Assembly (NCBI GenBank): GCA_964435595.1
Contig: CAYSZV010000005.1
Coordinates: forward strand, 1 to 64,000
DNA length: 64,000 nt
Source of the DNA: Izemoplasma sp964435595
GTDB taxonomy: Bacteria > Bacillota_I > Bacilli_A > Izemoplasmatales > Izemoplasmataceae
Reading direction: 5' to 3'
How positions within the stretch are numbered: the stretch's first letter is position 1; each line of letters begins with the position of its first letter. Under the pieces are notes generated by a model, which did not search any database, was not told the DNA's origin, and saw nothing but the letters and a program-made list of their open reading frames with translations. Of the stretch, positions 52,408-61,077 are shown one piece after another. The position numbers were made by a program, and so were the translations under genes.

Positions 52408-53676
52408 TTGGAACAATATCGAATTCATCGCAATATTATATGTATTGATTTAAAAAGTTTCTATGCATCAGTCGAATGTGCATTACGCGGATTAAATCCT
52501 TTTACTACGCCATTAGTAGTTGCGGATAAGACAAGAAGTAACGGGAGTGTCGTATTGGCTGTTACACCCTTTTTAAAGTTACGTGGTGTACAGAGTAGAT
52601 GTCGTGTATTTGAATTGCCAAATGACCCTAGAATTATCTTTGCAAAGCCTCGTATGAATAAGTATTTAGAGTACTCTACCAGGATTATTGAAATTTATTT
52701 AAAATATGTCTCATTTGAAGACATTCACATCTATAGTGTGGATGAAGTCTTTTTAGATTTGACCACTTATCTTTCTTATTATCAAAAAACCGAAGAAGAG
52801 CTTGCGGCTATTATCCTCAAAGACATCTTGACTGAAACCAAAATACCAGCTACATGTGGGATTGGTCCAAACATGTTAATTAGTAAATTAGCACTGGATC
52901 TTGAAAGCAAAAAATCTCCAACCTTTATCGCCAAATGGGACTATGATGATATCCCTACAAAGTTATGGCCAGTTACTCCTTTATCTAAAATGTGGGGGAT
53001 TGGGCACAATATGGAACGCAACCTAAATCGTTTGGGACTCTATACGATTGGAGATATCGCAAACTATCCTTTAGAGAAACTCCAAAAGTTTTGGGGAATC
53101 ATGGGAGAAGAACTCTACCATCATGTTCATGGAATCGATCAATCTATCATTAATGAAAAACTTGTTTATAAGCCAGTTGGTAAATCATATGGAATGGGAC
53201 AAACACTATACCAAGACTATAACGGTGAAAGTGTCATTCAAATCATTTTAGAAATGGTAGATGAAGTGACAAAAAGATTGCGTAATGGAGAGAAAAAAGC
53301 GTACACAATCAATTTAGGTATTTCCTATTCAAGAGACACCGGTGGTGGGGGCTTCAACCGCCAAATGACATTACCGTTTCCAACTTGTAATGAAGCAGAA
53401 ATCTTTAATTCTTGTATGCAGTTATTTGATGAATTTTATGATGATTCACCAATCCGTAAAGTAACCATTAGAGTAACCAATCTTGTAGAAGAGTTTTACG
53501 TTCAATTGAATTTATTTAGAGATATGAATAAAGTAATTATCGATCACAAACTGCATTCTTCCCTTGACAATATTAAATTCAAATATGGTAAAAGTGCAGT
53601 CTTACGTGCATCTAGTCTCACTGATAACTCAACAGTAAAAGCGAGAAACACGATGGTAGGTGGACACAATGCATAA
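52408..53676 (+). CDS. Y-family DNA polymerase (UmuC/YqjW/UvrX type)
   Basis: A 422-residue translesion polymerase. The catalytic acidic residues are in ICIDLKSFYASVEC and IYSVDEVFLDLT. A helix-hairpin-helix region (MWGIGHNMERNLNRLGLYTIGD) and the little-finger domain follow. The extended N-terminal segment with SNGSVVLAVTPFLKLRGVQSRCRVFELP and the YolD-like partner place it with Bacillus YqjW/UvrX and not DinB. The start is TTG 52408, seven bases after AAGGAGGTG. It allows replication past damaged bases, usually in the SOS response. Confidence 0.92.
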   Translation: MEQYRIHRNIICIDLKSFYASVECALRGLNPFTTPLVVADKTRSNGSVVLAVTPFLKLRGVQSRCRVFELPNDPRIIFAKPRMNKYLEYSTRIIEIYLKYVSFEDIHIYSVDEVFLDLTTYLSYYQKTEEELAAIILKDILTETKIPATCGIGPNMLISKLALDLESKKSPTFIAKWDYDDIPTKLWPVTPLSKMWGIGHNMERNLNRLGLYTIGDIANYPLEKLQKFWGIMGEELYHHVHGIDQSIINEKLVYKPVGKSYGMGQTLYQDYNGESVIQIILEMVDEVTKRLRNGEKKAYTINLGISYSRDTGGGGFNRQMTLPFPTCNEAEIFNSCMQLFDEFYDDSPIRKVTIRVTNLVEEFYVQLNLFRDMNKVIIDHKLHSSLDNIKFKYGKSAVLRASSLTDNSTVKARNTMVGGHNA

Positions 53677-54001
53677 CGGATATGTATATCGAGATCGCAA
53701 GATGATGAAATGGATGCCATTTAATGCGTTGTTAGAACAAGGTGACTATATTAATGATTTGCTCAATGGGAGAATCAAAAAAGAAATGCCGGTTTTAAGC
53801 ACCGATCAATTAGAAGAAATGAACTATAAACTAGAAATAGCCTTTGTGTTTCAAAGTGAAGTGGTTATCACATACTTTGATAAAGGTGACTTCCAATCCG
53901 TATCTGGAATTCTCACAAGAGCAGACCATTATCAAAAAGAAATCTATTTGGGCGAAATAGCTGTTCCTTCACAAAAAATAACGAATATTGAAATTTTATA
54001 A
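53669..54001 (+). CDS. YolD-like protein
   Basis: A 110-residue YolD-family protein (the YqjX partner type). RDRKMMKWMPFNALLEQGDYINDLL is the family's conserved start (RxxxKWxPF), with QITGxI-like SVSGILTRADH near the end. YolD proteins are nearly always encoded after UmuC-like polymerases in Firmicutes and are thought to bind or regulate them, like UmuD. ATG 53669 lies six bases after AGGTGG and overlaps the polymerase gene by eight bases. Confidence 0.9.
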   Translation: MHNGYVYRDRKMMKWMPFNALLEQGDYINDLLNGRIKKEMPVLSTDQLEEMNYKLEIAFVFQSEVVITYFDKGDFQSVSGILTRADHYQKEIYLGEIAVPSQKITNIEIL

Positions 54002-54080
54002 TATTCGGACAAATCTGTCATAGCATTATTAAAAATAATATGATAAGATACATACATAAGAATAAGGAAGGGTGTGCAAT

Positions 54081-54173
54081 ATGGCTTTAATGTTTATTGC
54101 AATCATTGTATTGGTCGTAGTTGTTGGGATAATCGGACTTGTGTTCGTTATCTCACAAAAAGAGGATGAGTAA
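54081..54173 (+). CDS. 30-residue single-span membrane peptide
   Basis: A small open reading frame with a good ribosome binding site (AAGGAAGGGTG) before ATG 54081. It encodes MALMFIAIIVLVVVVGIIGL followed by VFVISQKEDE. It is one long membrane helix with a charged C-terminal tail. An extended -10-like TGATAAGAT lies at 54041-54049. A hairpin at 54225-54250 could end the transcript. I do not recognise it. It could be a small subunit of a membrane complex or a hydrophobic toxin-like peptide; neither can be shown. Apart from this gene, 54002-54366 holds only regulatory sequence. Confidence 0.6.
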   Translation: MALMFIAIIVLVVVVGIIGLVFVISQKEDE

Positions 54174-54224
54174 TCATAGAATTTGTCTCCATAGACTCTT
54201 CGTGTAATTTGTCATTTATGACAG

Positions 54225-54250
54225 AAAAGGGCTGAGAATTCAGTTCTTTT
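54225..54250 (+). terminator. Terminator-like hairpin after the 30-residue peptide gene
   Basis: AAAAGGGCTGA, the loop GAAT and TCAGTTCTTTT, with two G-U pairs. The T tract is short, so its strength is uncertain. Confidence 0.5.
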
Positions 54251-54295
54251 CATATAAAAAAGATAGTAAGACAAGTAAAAATATATGTAACTTGT

Positions 54296-54324
54296 TTGTT
54301 GTTCATACAAAGTTCACATATAAT
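54296..54324 (+). promoter_or_regulatory. Promoter region for the TetR-family gene
   Basis: TTGTTG at 54296-54301 and TATAAT at 54319-54324 are spaced by 17 bases. A second TATAAT with an extended TG (54328-54333) follows nine bases later, so two start sites are possible. Confidence 0.6.
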
Positions 54325-54366
54325 TGTTATAATAAGTATATCGCTAGTAGTAGGAGGTAGATATGA

Positions 54367-54927
54367 ATGGAAAGAAGTATGAATCCATCCAGTCGTAGAA
54401 GTAGACGCTGGATTACGAAAGCATTACTAGAATTAATGATGGATAAGCCATATCAAAAAATCTCAATTACAGAAATTGCTGAAGAAGCAGATGTTGTAAG
54501 GAGAACATTTTACAGAAACTTCGAATCAAAAGAAGACGTCATCAAAACATATATCGAAAGTATTTTTAGAGGGTTTATCAGTACAGTAAGGGAAAACGAA
54601 TCAATCAACACACAGGATGTTGCCAAAGATTTCTTTGAATACATGAATCGTCATAAAGTATTCCTGAATTTACTGCATGAACACGATATGTTTGACTTAA
54701 TTTTAAAGGTATTTGAAGAACGTATTTTTGAAAATACACAACCTGATTGGGCAGAAGAGAAAAAAGAAACCGATGTGTTTGTTAAATACAGTCGTTCATT
54801 CTTAATTGCTGGATTATGGTATATGTTGCAAAACTGGCTAAAATCTGGAACATTAGAAACACCAGAAGAACTCGCATCAATATTTGATAATATGCTTCAA
54901 AAAGATTTAAAAAAAGGATGGTCTTAG
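54367..54927 (+). CDS. TetR-family transcriptional regulator
   Basis: A 186-residue regulator. The N-terminal TetR helix-turn-helix is clear: ITKALLELMMDKPYQKISITEIAEEADVVRRTFYRNFESKEDVI (residues about 16-59). The C-terminal ligand-binding domain resembles the group seen with the TetR_C_8-like pattern (FLIAGLWYMLQNWLKSG). The start follows AGGAGG by nine bases. The effector and targets are unknown; it may repress itself and perhaps the downstream lipoprotein gene. Confidence 0.88.
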   Translation: MERSMNPSSRRSRRWITKALLELMMDKPYQKISITEIAEEADVVRRTFYRNFESKEDVIKTYIESIFRGFISTVRENESINTQDVAKDFFEYMNRHKVFLNLLHEHDMFDLILKVFEERIFENTQPDWAEEKKETDVFVKYSRSFLIAGLWYMLQNWLKSGTLETPEELASIFDNMLQKDLKKGWS

Positions 54928-54940
54928 GACCATCTTTTTA
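54911..54940 (+). terminator. Intrinsic terminator after the TetR-family gene
   Basis: GATGGTC, the loop TTAG and GACCATC, with A-rich left and T-rich right flanks. It overlaps the end of the gene. Confidence 0.85.
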
Positions 54941-54962
54941 GTGGATTTAATGATGAAACACA

Positions 54963-54991
54963 TTGTATTATATATACTGCAAGTGTATAAT
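54963..54991 (+). promoter_or_regulatory. Promoter for the lipoprotein transcript
   Basis: TTGTAT at 54963-54968 and TATAAT at 54986-54991 are spaced by 17 bases. The predicted start is near 54998, just upstream of the structured leader. Confidence 0.7.
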
Positions 54992-55003
54992 AGTGATAAG
55001 AAA

Positions 55004-55056
55004 GTTCTAGAAGGGTAGGTCTTCCTATCTAGTATAGAACAGCTATACTATTTTTT
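55004..55056 (+). promoter_or_regulatory. Attenuator-like leader with a terminator ahead of the lipoprotein gene
   Basis: Two structures compete. Structure A pairs GTTCTA (55004-55009) with TAGAAC (55035-55040) and encloses GGGTAGG/CCTATCT (55013-55019 with 55024-55030). Structure B pairs AGTATAG (55031-55037) with CTATACT (55043-55049), followed by ATTTTTT, an intrinsic terminator. A and B share 55035-55037, so they exclude each other. With its own promoter upstream and the ribosome binding site right after the T run, this looks like transcription attenuation. A short terminated RNA of about 60 bases is the alternative. I match it to no known riboswitch. Confidence 0.55.
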
Positions 55057-55069
55057 ATTGGAGGACAAG

Positions 55070-56719
55070 ATGAAGAAATTAATATCAATAGGTAGTATAT
55101 TACTCGTAGGTATTTTCTTAGTTGGCTGTCAGAGCACCACAGATGATCCGATTGAAGATCCAATTATAAATCCCGTTCCACTTCCTGTAGCTTGTGAATT
55201 ATGGCAGGAATTTGATGAGGAAACCAGGGAGTGTATCGATATCGATGGTGACTTTTATCTTGCAAACAACAAAGAGGTTGTCGATTTGATGTATTACTAT
55301 ACGATTGGGAATAAAGGTGTAGATATTTATAATCGCAAAGGAGATACAACATCATATATCAATATTGAAGACTTTATGACACAAATACAAAAACTCACAA
55401 CGGAACTTACATTTACGATTGCTGATGGGCTTGCAGTTAGTTATACAGTTCAATTACAATCACCATATGCAAATATGTACGGAACAAATGAATTGGTATA
55501 CCAGGTTGTCTTTGATCCTGAATTAAATCAAATCAAAATCAGTGATTTGGATTTCTATTCTGTAATAAACGCACCGGTTGAATCTACCTATACAGAGTTG
55601 ATCATAGATTCTATTGAATACTTTGGTCCTCCAATGGAAACAGTAATTTCATTAGATGAGTATGGAATGGCTTTATATGAAGAAGTTGGAAATTATTACA
55701 TTCCAAGTTATTTGGCTAGTTTATTCTTAACAGGTGATGCTGTTAGTGTTTATGAAACAGATGATTCAATCATTTTATTTGATAATGGAGCTGATTTCAA
55801 TCAGCTTGAGACATTGATTGATGATTCTACACAAACAAGCTCAGAAGACGTATTAGAAGTGTCTGAGAACTATTTAAAGCTGTATTTTGAATATTTTTAC
55901 GGATTAGATGAAGAATTAGAATATGATTTTGATACGTTGATTGATTCCTATCAGTTCAGTGAACAAACTTCATTTCGTAATTATTATACCCAGTTAGACC
56001 AATTTCTGCTTGATTTAGATGATATCCATACAAGTCTTATTACATCAGGATTCAATGATGATTATGTCTCTCGAATTGATTTCGAAGATGGGAGTAGATG
56101 GGAAACTATGTATGATGCGATTGGAACAAATAAATGTTATTTTCTAAATAGTGAGTATGATTATTTCATTGAAGCTACTACAATGTATATCACTGTCAAT
56201 GGATTTAGTGAAGATACACTTAATCTCGTAAATGAAGTAATTGGCGATTCTTTTGGAGTAGAAAATGTAGTAATTGATTTAAGATGTAATAGCGGTGGAA
56301 GTCTATTGGGTGTCTTAGAATTAATGACACTACTAACTGACGCGCCGATCCCATTAAATGTCTTAAATCCTCAAACAGGGGTATATGAAAAGCAAAACAT
56401 TGTCAATTATACATCAAGAGCATTGGATGCGAATTTCTATGTTTTAACATCTGAAGTAACATTTAGTGGAGGAAACCTCTTTGCATCTTTTGTAAAAGAT
56501 ATGGAAGCAGGAATCCTAATTGGAACCCCTAGTCTTGGTGGTGCATGTGCAATTAATGTTACAGTATTACCAGATGGAAGCATTTTTGTAGCATCCAGTA
56601 ATATGGTATTAATGAATGCAAATGATGAGATTACAGAATTTGGAATTACACCAGACATTGTAATTACTGAATATATAGATGATATTACCGAACTTGATTA
56701 CAACTCATATGTGAATTAA
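55070..56719 (+). CDS. Lipoprotein with a C-terminal S41-like peptidase domain
   Basis: A 549-residue predicted lipoprotein. The signal peptide MKKLISIGSILLVGIFLVGC has the lipobox LVGC. The mature N-terminus is a Pro/Asp-rich linker, then a large extracytoplasmic region of unknown fold. The C-terminal part (about residues 390-530) resembles S41/C-terminal-processing peptidases: NVVIDLRCNSGGSLLG, VLTSEVTFSGGNLFASFVKD (candidate Ser in FSGG) and GTPSLGGACA. The usual PDZ domain is not evident. I chose ATG 55070 after GGAGG; TTG 55058 overlaps that site. It is probably anchored to the outer face of the membrane and processed by LspA. Confidence 0.8.
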   Translation: MKKLISIGSILLVGIFLVGCQSTTDDPIEDPIINPVPLPVACELWQEFDEETRECIDIDGDFYLANNKEVVDLMYYYTIGNKGVDIYNRKGDTTSYINIEDFMTQIQKLTTELTFTIADGLAVSYTVQLQSPYANMYGTNELVYQVVFDPELNQIKISDLDFYSVINAPVESTYTELIIDSIEYFGPPMETVISLDEYGMALYEEVGNYYIPSYLASLFLTGDAVSVYETDDSIILFDNGADFNQLETLIDDSTQTSSEDVLEVSENYLKLYFEYFYGLDEELEYDFDTLIDSYQFSEQTSFRNYYTQLDQFLLDLDDIHTSLITSGFNDDYVSRIDFEDGSRWETMYDAIGTNKCYFLNSEYDYFIEATTMYITVNGFSEDTLNLVNEVIGDSFGVENVVIDLRCNSGGSLLGVLELMTLLTDAPIPLNVLNPQTGVYEKQNIVNYTSRALDANFYVLTSEVTFSGGNLFASFVKDMEAGILIGTPSLGGACAINVTVLPDGSIFVASSNMVLMNANDEITEFGITPDIVITEYIDDITELDYNSYVN

Positions 56720-56726
56720 AGCAAAA

Positions 56727-56756
56727 AAAAGATGATTTTAAAATCATCTTTTTTGT
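56727..56756. terminator. Bidirectional terminator between the lipoprotein and ferritin genes
   Basis: AAAAGATGATTTT and AAAATCATCTTTT form a 13-pair palindrome with A/T tracts on both sides. Confidence 0.85.
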
Positions 56757-57263
56757 TTATTTTGCCACTATATTTGGGTCTACAAATACTCTTGCGCCAA
56801 CTTCTTTGTCTAACATATAAAGGCCTGCGTCTTTTACTAATTTAATCTTTTCGATAAGTTTACCAAAGTTATCTTCCTCTTCGACTTGTTCATCAACAAA
56901 CCATTGTAGAAAACTAATTGCAGCATAATCCTTCACATCATGTGAAATCGACATTAGGTTATTGATTCGATCCGTTACAGAACGTTCATGTTGTAATGAT
57001 ACTTCAAAAACATCTAATAACGATTCAAAATCATTTCTTGGATTTTCAAACCCCTTAATTTCAACTCTAGCACCACGTTCATTCATATAATTGATAAATT
57101 TCTTCGCATGTGCTAATTCTTCATCATACTGAACCATCATCCAACTTTCGAACCCTTCCAGTCCAAGAGTAGCAACATAACTAGCCATCGCTAAATATAT
57201 ATGTGCTGATTCAATTTCATAATTAATCTGTGTATTAAGTGCGTCTACTAATTTTTTATTCAT
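56757..57263 (-). CDS. ftnA: Ferritin (bacterial non-haem, FtnA type)
   Basis: A 168-residue iron-storage protein. The four-helix bundle carries ferroxidase residues: Glu17 in NYEIESAHIYLAMA, Glu49 and His52 in YDEELAHAKKF, Glu in VSLQHERSVTDRI, and WFVDEQVEEE. The length matches bacterial ferritins. I chose the ATG at 57263, preceded by AGGAGATGATATT. It stores iron and limits Fenton chemistry. It has its own promoter with an extended -10 and is monocistronic. Confidence 0.95.
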   Translation of the reverse strand: MNKKLVDALNTQINYEIESAHIYLAMASYVATLGLEGFESWMMVQYDEELAHAKKFINYMNERGARVEIKGFENPRNDFESLLDVFEVSLQHERSVTDRINNLMSISHDVKDYAAISFLQWFVDEQVEEEDNFGKLIEKIKLVKDAGLYMLDKEVGARVFVDPNIVAK

Positions 57264-57285
57264 AATATCATCTCCTATCACTTAT

Positions 57286-57313
57286 ATTATAACATACTGA
57301 CACAAGCAAGCAA
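57286..57313 (-). promoter_or_regulatory. Promoter for ferritin (minus strand)
   Basis: On the minus strand, TTGCTT (57308-57313) and TATAAT (57286-57291) are spaced by 16 bases, and TATGT before the -10 gives an extended -10. No convincing Fur or PerR box is visible. Confidence 0.6.
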
Positions 57314-57331
57314 CTGCTTTGAATATAATTT

Positions 57332-58243
57332 TTAGGATAAAAGTGCTTTTGCTTTTTCAATTGTAACAAAATTTGTTTTTGCTATCGAGTTTAAAAATGC
57401 TTCTCCTTTTTCTTTGATGATAGTAGCAGTTAACAAATCAACTTTTTTACCTGCACCTTTTAATAAATCATAGCCACATTGTTCAGATAATTTATCAAAA
57501 TATTGTAAGAAGGCATAACGTGCAATAATACTCGCAACAGCAACAGAAGCATACTTTGATTCTGCTTTTGTAGTGAAGGTAATATCACGATAAATTTTGC
57601 CCTCATTTTTAAGGTAATTAAAGTATAGTTTTTCTTCTGCAAATTGATCGACAATTACAGGCGTTTTTTCTTTGATTTTATCAGTGAGTTGAAGGATAGC
57701 GCTATTGTGTAAATATGCCTTCAATTTATTCATGTTATATCCTTTATTTGTCATTTCATTAAACTTGCTATTATGAAGAGCAAGCATGCTATAAGGGATA
57801 CGATCAATGAGTTGCTCGCCGATAATTCTAATACGATCGTCCGTTATCTTTTTTGAGTCATCGATTTTTAATCCTTTTACAAAATCAAGATGTTGACCAC
57901 TTAAATATGCAGCGCATACGACCACTGGTCCAAAAAAGTCTCCTGTTCCAACTTCATCACTTCCAATTGAATGGAAGAAGTAGTTTGAAGAAGATTTCTT
58001 ATCAACTTTTTTAATATCCTTTTTACTTACTTTGATACCCAACATTGTACACCACATATTGTATTCAATCTCAGCATCTTTTCCTTGAAACATTACTTTA
58101 TTGGAATTGTATATTGTGACACTGAAAAAGTCTGTTTTTGCAAAAAATAAAACAGTTTGATTTTTCGTTTCTTTGTGATCATCTTGATAAAACGAAATGA
58201 TTCTTTTTACTTGTTCATTGTTACACTCTAGTATGTGATTCAT
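57332..58243 (-). CDS. rnhC: Ribonuclease HIII
   Basis: A 303-residue type 2 RNase H that removes RNA from RNA-DNA hybrids. The N-terminal TBP-like domain (about 80 residues) distinguishes RNase HIII from HII. The catalytic motif is GSDEVGTGDFFGPVVVCAAYL (Asp and Glu), with VDQFAEEKLY and TKAESKYASVAVASIIARY following. GGTGGAG precedes the start at 58243. It is divergent to mutS2, the same neighbour as in Bacillus. Confidence 0.96.
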   Translation of the reverse strand: MNHILECNNEQVKRIISFYQDDHKETKNQTVLFFAKTDFFSVTIYNSNKVMFQGKDAEIEYNMWCTMLGIKVSKKDIKKVDKKSSSNYFFHSIGSDEVGTGDFFGPVVVCAAYLSGQHLDFVKGLKIDDSKKITDDRIRIIGEQLIDRIPYSMLALHNSKFNEMTNKGYNMNKLKAYLHNSAILQLTDKIKEKTPVIVDQFAEEKLYFNYLKNEGKIYRDITFTTKAESKYASVAVASIIARYAFLQYFDKLSEQCGYDLLKGAGKKVDLLTATIIKEKGEAFLNSIAKTNFVTIEKAKALLS

Positions 58244-58308
58244 ATTTCTCCACCTCTATCTTTCATTTTATCATAACTTTTGTTAAAATAATACGTGGGA
58301 GTGATATT

Positions 58309-60630
58309 ATGCAATTTGATATTAAGACATTAGAATTCAACAAGGTGAAAGAGAACTTAATAAGACAAGCTTCAACAAAACAAGGTAAAGAATTATTAAG
58401 AGCAATCTCTCCTACGAATAATCATTTAGAAATTAAAAGGTTACTGCAAGAAACCAATCATGCTCATACGATTATTACTCAATATAAAGAACCACCTTTT
58501 GGTGGTGTTAGAGATATGTATGAAATTCTCGAACGAGCTCGAATCCATTCAGTTTTAAGACCAACTGAATTTTTAGACGTTATCGGTCTTTTGGAAGCAA
58601 CACAGAACAATGTCACTTTTTATCGAAACGTGCAGGAAGAAGAAATTGAAGGTGATGCACTTACTGAATACTATGATCAACTAACACCTGTGAAACATTT
58701 AAGAAATCAAATAGAACAAGTAATTTCAATTGATGGAAGAATTCATGATAATGCATCTCATGAACTATCAAGAATAAGAGCAAAAATCTCTCAAAAGGAA
58801 AACAAGATTACTGAAAGATTAAACAATATCATCAATACTCAAAAAACGAAATTAGCTGACACATTAATTACAATCAGAAGCAATCGAATGGTAGTACCTG
58901 TGAAGTTGAGTGAGAAGAATAATTTTAAAGGTTCAATCATAGATTATTCATCCAGTGGTGAAACTGTATATATGGAACCACAAAGTGTTGCACTAATTAA
59001 TAATGAGATAAATTTACTCCGTTTAGATGAAGAAAGAGAAATCAATCGAATCTTACGAGAACTAACAAAATTGATTGCGAGTGAGTATTCTCCATTAACA
59101 AATAATTTTAGAGTTCTAACGTATTTGGATATGACATATGCAAAAGGGAAATATGCTGCCATCAATGAATGTACAATTCCTGAGATTACTGAAGACGAAG
59201 TGAACCTCGTTAAAGCAAGACATCCGCTCATCGACAAAGAAGAAATAGTAGCGAATACAATCTCGATGAACAAGAAGGAATGTATCATTGTTATTACTGG
59301 ACCGAACACAGGTGGTAAAACTGTTGCTTTAAAAACTATGGGTCTTATCAGTATAATGATACAATCTGGATTAATGGTTCCTATCAATGAAGGAAGTAAA
59401 ACTGTTATCTTTGAAAACATCTTTGCAGACATAGGTGATGAACAATCAATCGAACAATCTTTATCGACATTCAGTTCTCATATGACACGTATTATTAATA
59501 TCGTGAAAGAGATGACAGTCGGAAGCCTCATTTTACTAGATGAATTAGGAAGTGGTACTGATCCGAAAGAAGGAGCAAGTTTAGCAATCGCAATTCTGGA
59601 TTATATTCGTGTCCGCGGAATGTATGTTATCGCTACAACTCATTATCCAGAATTGAAAGCTTACGCATATGATAAAGAAGAAATTGTTAATGCAAGTGTA
59701 GAGTTTGATGTAGTTAGTCTACGCCCAACGTATCGATTGTTAATCGGTACACCAGGGAAGTCTAATGCTTTGTTGATTTGTGAGCGACTAGGCTTAAACG
59801 AGCATATCATCTCTAAAGCAAAAGAAAACGTCTTAACATCGAATACAGCAGTATCAGATTTAATTAATAAGCTCGAGAAGCAAGGAAATGACTTAGATTT
59901 GAAAATTCAAGAGTATGAAGAAGTGATTTTAAAGCAAAAAATACTGGTCAGTCAAAACGAGAGGTTTCAAAAAGACCTATTAAAGCAAAAAAATGAATTA
60001 AAGAGTAAAATTGCTGTTGAACAAAGTCAACTGATTCAAGAGACGCAGCATAAGGCTTTTGCACTCTTAGAGGACATCTCCAAGCTCAAAAACCGTAAGG
60101 ATATTAAGGATCATGAGCTAGCAGAATTTAAATATCAAGTGAAACAATTGAATGCGGACAAAGAAGAACATTCATCACTGGTTGGATACAAGTATTCTCC
60201 AGGTGATTTAGTAACATTGTTGAAGTTTAATCGTGTAGGAGAACTTGTAAAGAAACAAAAAAATGGTAAGTGGATTGTGAAGATGGGGAATCTTAGTTCA
60301 CAATATACTGAAGATCAATTTGAATTCATTGAGAAGAAGAAAGAAGAAACGAAAAAAGTAGTCTTTAAGTCGATGAAAAAGAAAGCTGTACGTGGAGAGT
60401 TAGATTTAAGAGGTATGCGTTATGAAGAAGCAAAAATAACATTAGATAAGTACATTGATGATTGTGTTGTTACAAACCTACCTTATGCGTCAATCATTCA
60501 TGGGTTTGGTACTCTTACATTAAGAAAGTTGGTAAAGGAATATTTATCAAGCCACAAACAAGTAGATAGTCACAGAGATGGTGAAGGTGGCGAAGGTGGA
60601 CAAGGTGTTACGATAGTATATTTCAAATAA
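58309..60630 (+). CDS. mutS2: Endonuclease MutS2
   Basis: A 773-residue MutS-family ATPase lacking the mismatch-recognition domains. Walker A is ITGPNTGGKTVALKT, Walker B region LILLDELGSGTDPKEGASLA. A long coiled coil follows (about residues 520-620). The C-terminal Smr nuclease domain has ELDLRGMRYEEA and SIIHGFGTLTLRKLV, ending VTIVYFK. In Bacillus it acts at collided ribosomes; elsewhere it suppresses recombination. An extended -10 (TGTTAAAAT) lies upstream. GGGAG precedes the start. Confidence 0.96.
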   Translation: MQFDIKTLEFNKVKENLIRQASTKQGKELLRAISPTNNHLEIKRLLQETNHAHTIITQYKEPPFGGVRDMYEILERARIHSVLRPTEFLDVIGLLEATQNNVTFYRNVQEEEIEGDALTEYYDQLTPVKHLRNQIEQVISIDGRIHDNASHELSRIRAKISQKENKITERLNNIINTQKTKLADTLITIRSNRMVVPVKLSEKNNFKGSIIDYSSSGETVYMEPQSVALINNEINLLRLDEEREINRILRELTKLIASEYSPLTNNFRVLTYLDMTYAKGKYAAINECTIPEITEDEVNLVKARHPLIDKEEIVANTISMNKKECIIVITGPNTGGKTVALKTMGLISIMIQSGLMVPINEGSKTVIFENIFADIGDEQSIEQSLSTFSSHMTRIINIVKEMTVGSLILLDELGSGTDPKEGASLAIAILDYIRVRGMYVIATTHYPELKAYAYDKEEIVNASVEFDVVSLRPTYRLLIGTPGKSNALLICERLGLNEHIISKAKENVLTSNTAVSDLINKLEKQGNDLDLKIQEYEEVILKQKILVSQNERFQKDLLKQKNELKSKIAVEQSQLIQETQHKAFALLEDISKLKNRKDIKDHELAEFKYQVKQLNADKEEHSSLVGYKYSPGDLVTLLKFNRVGELVKKQKNGKWIVKMGNLSSQYTEDQFEFIEKKKEETKKVVFKSMKKKAVRGELDLRGMRYEEAKITLDKYIDDCVVTNLPYASIIHGFGTLTLRKLVKEYLSSHKQVDSHRDGEGGEGGQGVTIVYFK

Positions 60631-60643
60631 ATAGGCAAAATGT

Positions 60644-60672
60644 TTGAATTATACATATAGATTAATTATAAT
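60644..60672 (+). promoter_or_regulatory. Promoter for trxA
   Basis: TTGAAT at 60644-60649 and TATAAT at 60667-60672 are spaced by 17 bases, 33 bases before the trxA start. Confidence 0.75.
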
Positions 60673-60704
60673 GAGAAAGTAATGAAAAAGAGGAGGAATA
60701 AATT

Positions 60705-61013
60705 ATGCCTGTAATTTATGCAAACAATGAGAATTTTAAAGAAAAAGTAGCAGAAGGAACTGTAATATTAGACTTCTATGCAGACTGGTGTGCTCCATGT
60801 AGAATGATTGGTCCTGTATTAGAACAAATCGCAGAAGAGAATCCAGAATTAAAAGTAGTAAAAGTAAACGTTGATGAAAACATCGAATTAGCAAACAATT
60901 TCGGTGTAAAAGGAATCCCAGCTTTATTCGTTCTTAAAGAAGGAAAAACTGTAGCACAACGTGCAGGATTCATGCCAAAGGCTGCATTAGTAGACTGGGC
61001 ACTAAACGCATAA
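60705..61013 (+). CDS. trxA: Thioredoxin
   Basis: A 102-residue thioredoxin that reduces protein disulfides, including those left on MsrA and ribonucleotide reductase. The active site is WCAPC (residues 28-32) instead of the usual WCGPC; Ala in that position occurs in some thioredoxins. DFYADWCAPCRMIGPVL, KVNVDEN and the cis-Pro in VKGIPALFVL are conserved. A strong GAGGAGG site, its own promoter and its own terminator make it monocistronic. Confidence 0.96.
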   Translation: MPVIYANNENFKEKVAEGTVILDFYADWCAPCRMIGPVLEQIAEENPELKVVKVNVDENIELANNFGVKGIPALFVLKEGKTVAQRAGFMPKAALVDWALNA

Positions 61014-61018
61014 AAAAT

Positions 61019-61046
61019 ACCAAGTTTAAAAACTTGGTTTTTTTTT
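61019..61046 (+). terminator. Intrinsic terminator after trxA
   Basis: ACCAAGTT, the loop TAAA and AACTTGGT, followed by eight T. Confidence 0.9.
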
Positions 61047-61077
61047 GCCTTTAATGTATAATACATTTGGTGATAAT

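Noticed and set aside
55004..55056. A preQ1 riboswitch, suggested by the GTTCTAG start.
   Set aside because: The A-rich pseudoknot tail and the conserved preQ1 loop bases are missing.
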